Source of the DNA: Saprospiraceae bacterium
Lineage (GTDB): Bacteria > Bacteroidota > Bacteroidia > Chitinophagales > Saprospiraceae
Direction of reading: 5' to 3'
Assembly: GCA_029262975.1 (NCBI GenBank)
Contig: JAJCYJ010000181.1
Location: 1-6,970, forward strand
Length of the DNA: 6,970 nucleotides
The notes under the pieces are model-generated. The model did no database searches and had not been told where the DNA came from. It saw only the letters and a list, made by a program, of their open reading frames with translations. The position numbers and the translations under genes are program-made. Each line of letters opens with the position of its first letter. Within the stretch, counting starts at the first letter, position 1. Shown piece by piece: positions 6,670 to 6,970 of this stretch.

Positions 6670-6970
6670 GCCGCTATAATCGGATGATTTTGAAATCTTC
6701 TCTTTTTCTGCCTGGTATTCGTTGAGGTCAAGACTGTCATCATCGTCTATTTCCTTTCCGCCAAGAAGAAGAAGTGTACTCTTCTTTTCGTACTCCGCAA
6801 GCATTTTTAATCCTTCTTCTTCGAACACGCCATTTTGAAGATCAACTGAATCCATGAAATTCGCAGATAATTCCATGAATTGTTCCATTTCTCCAACTTT
6901 GTGAGCTACATCATCAGCGATAACTTCCATCGCCTGATCGAACATGGCGCGTTTGTCGGAGTTGCCAGAG
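6658..6970 (-). CDS. Unrecognised acidic helical protein, C-terminal part (partial)
   Basis: The frame is open from the right window edge to a TAG at 6658-6660, giving 103 C-terminal residues. The Met at 6943-6945 is probably internal, since the frame continues upstream through S-G-N-S-D-K-R-A without a stop. I do not recognise the family. The visible part is rich in Glu and Asp and looks alpha-helical (AMEVIADDVAHKVGEMEQFM). There is a short hydrophobic patch TLLLLGG, then an Asp-rich stretch EIDDDDSLD, a charged linker and the C-terminal end SSDYSGLFD. There is no membrane segment or Cys pair. The coherent composition, the long open frame and convergence with the glycosyltransferase support a real gene. 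The stop overlaps the 3' end of that gene by 12 bp. Function cannot be inferred. Confidence 0.7.
   Translation of the reverse strand, partial: SGNSDKRAMFDQAMEVIADDVAHKVGEMEQFMELSANFMDSVDLQNGVFEEEGLKMLAEYEKKSTLLLLGGKEIDDDDSLDLNEYQAEKEKISKSSDYSGLFD

Noticed and set aside
1..6970. A novel mobile, defence or biosynthetic system
   Set aside because: No transposase, integrase, toxin-antitoxin pair, direct or inverted repeat array, or clustered unknown genes are visible; all but one gene belong to recognised core families.

Overview
The window looks like a stretch of a Bacteroidota chromosome. It is AT-rich, has no clear Shine-Dalgarno sequences ahead of its genes, and carries two matches to the Bacteroidota promoter pattern (TTTG, about 19 nt, TAnnTTTG). 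Its protein types also fit: a RecF followed by a DciA/DUF721 protein, a Bacteroidota-style S8 peptidase with a large insertion, and a short RecQ with its Cys cluster at the C-terminus. I cannot place it below phylum level from this sequence.

Layout. At the left edge is the 5' end of a pyruvate dehydrogenase E1-alpha gene (pdhA, minus strand), read leftwards out of the window from a well-formed promoter. A 285-nt divergent spacer separates it from recF (478-1575, plus), which is followed after 78 nt by a dciA-like DUF721 gene (1654-1935, plus). These two face a secreted subtilisin-family peptidase on the minus strand (1982-3664) across a 46-nt convergent gap. Divergent from the peptidase is recQ (TTG start at 3773, plus). 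It overlaps by 4 nt a GT4-like glycosyltransferase (5578-6669, plus). The glycosyltransferase in turn overlaps tail-to-tail by 12 bp the 3' end of an unrecognised acidic protein on the minus strand that runs off the right edge.

The genes do not form one pathway. recF and dciA are DNA-maintenance genes: RecF acts in recombination at gaps and stalled forks, and DciA in loading of the replicative helicase. RecQ is a further DNA repair helicase, but it is coupled to a glycosyltransferase with no obvious functional link. pdhA is central carbon metabolism and the S8 peptidase is an envelope or secreted protein. I see no mobile element, CRISPR array, tRNA, rRNA or defence cassette. The region reads as ordinary core chromosome, with a few points of architecture and gene arrangement worth checking.
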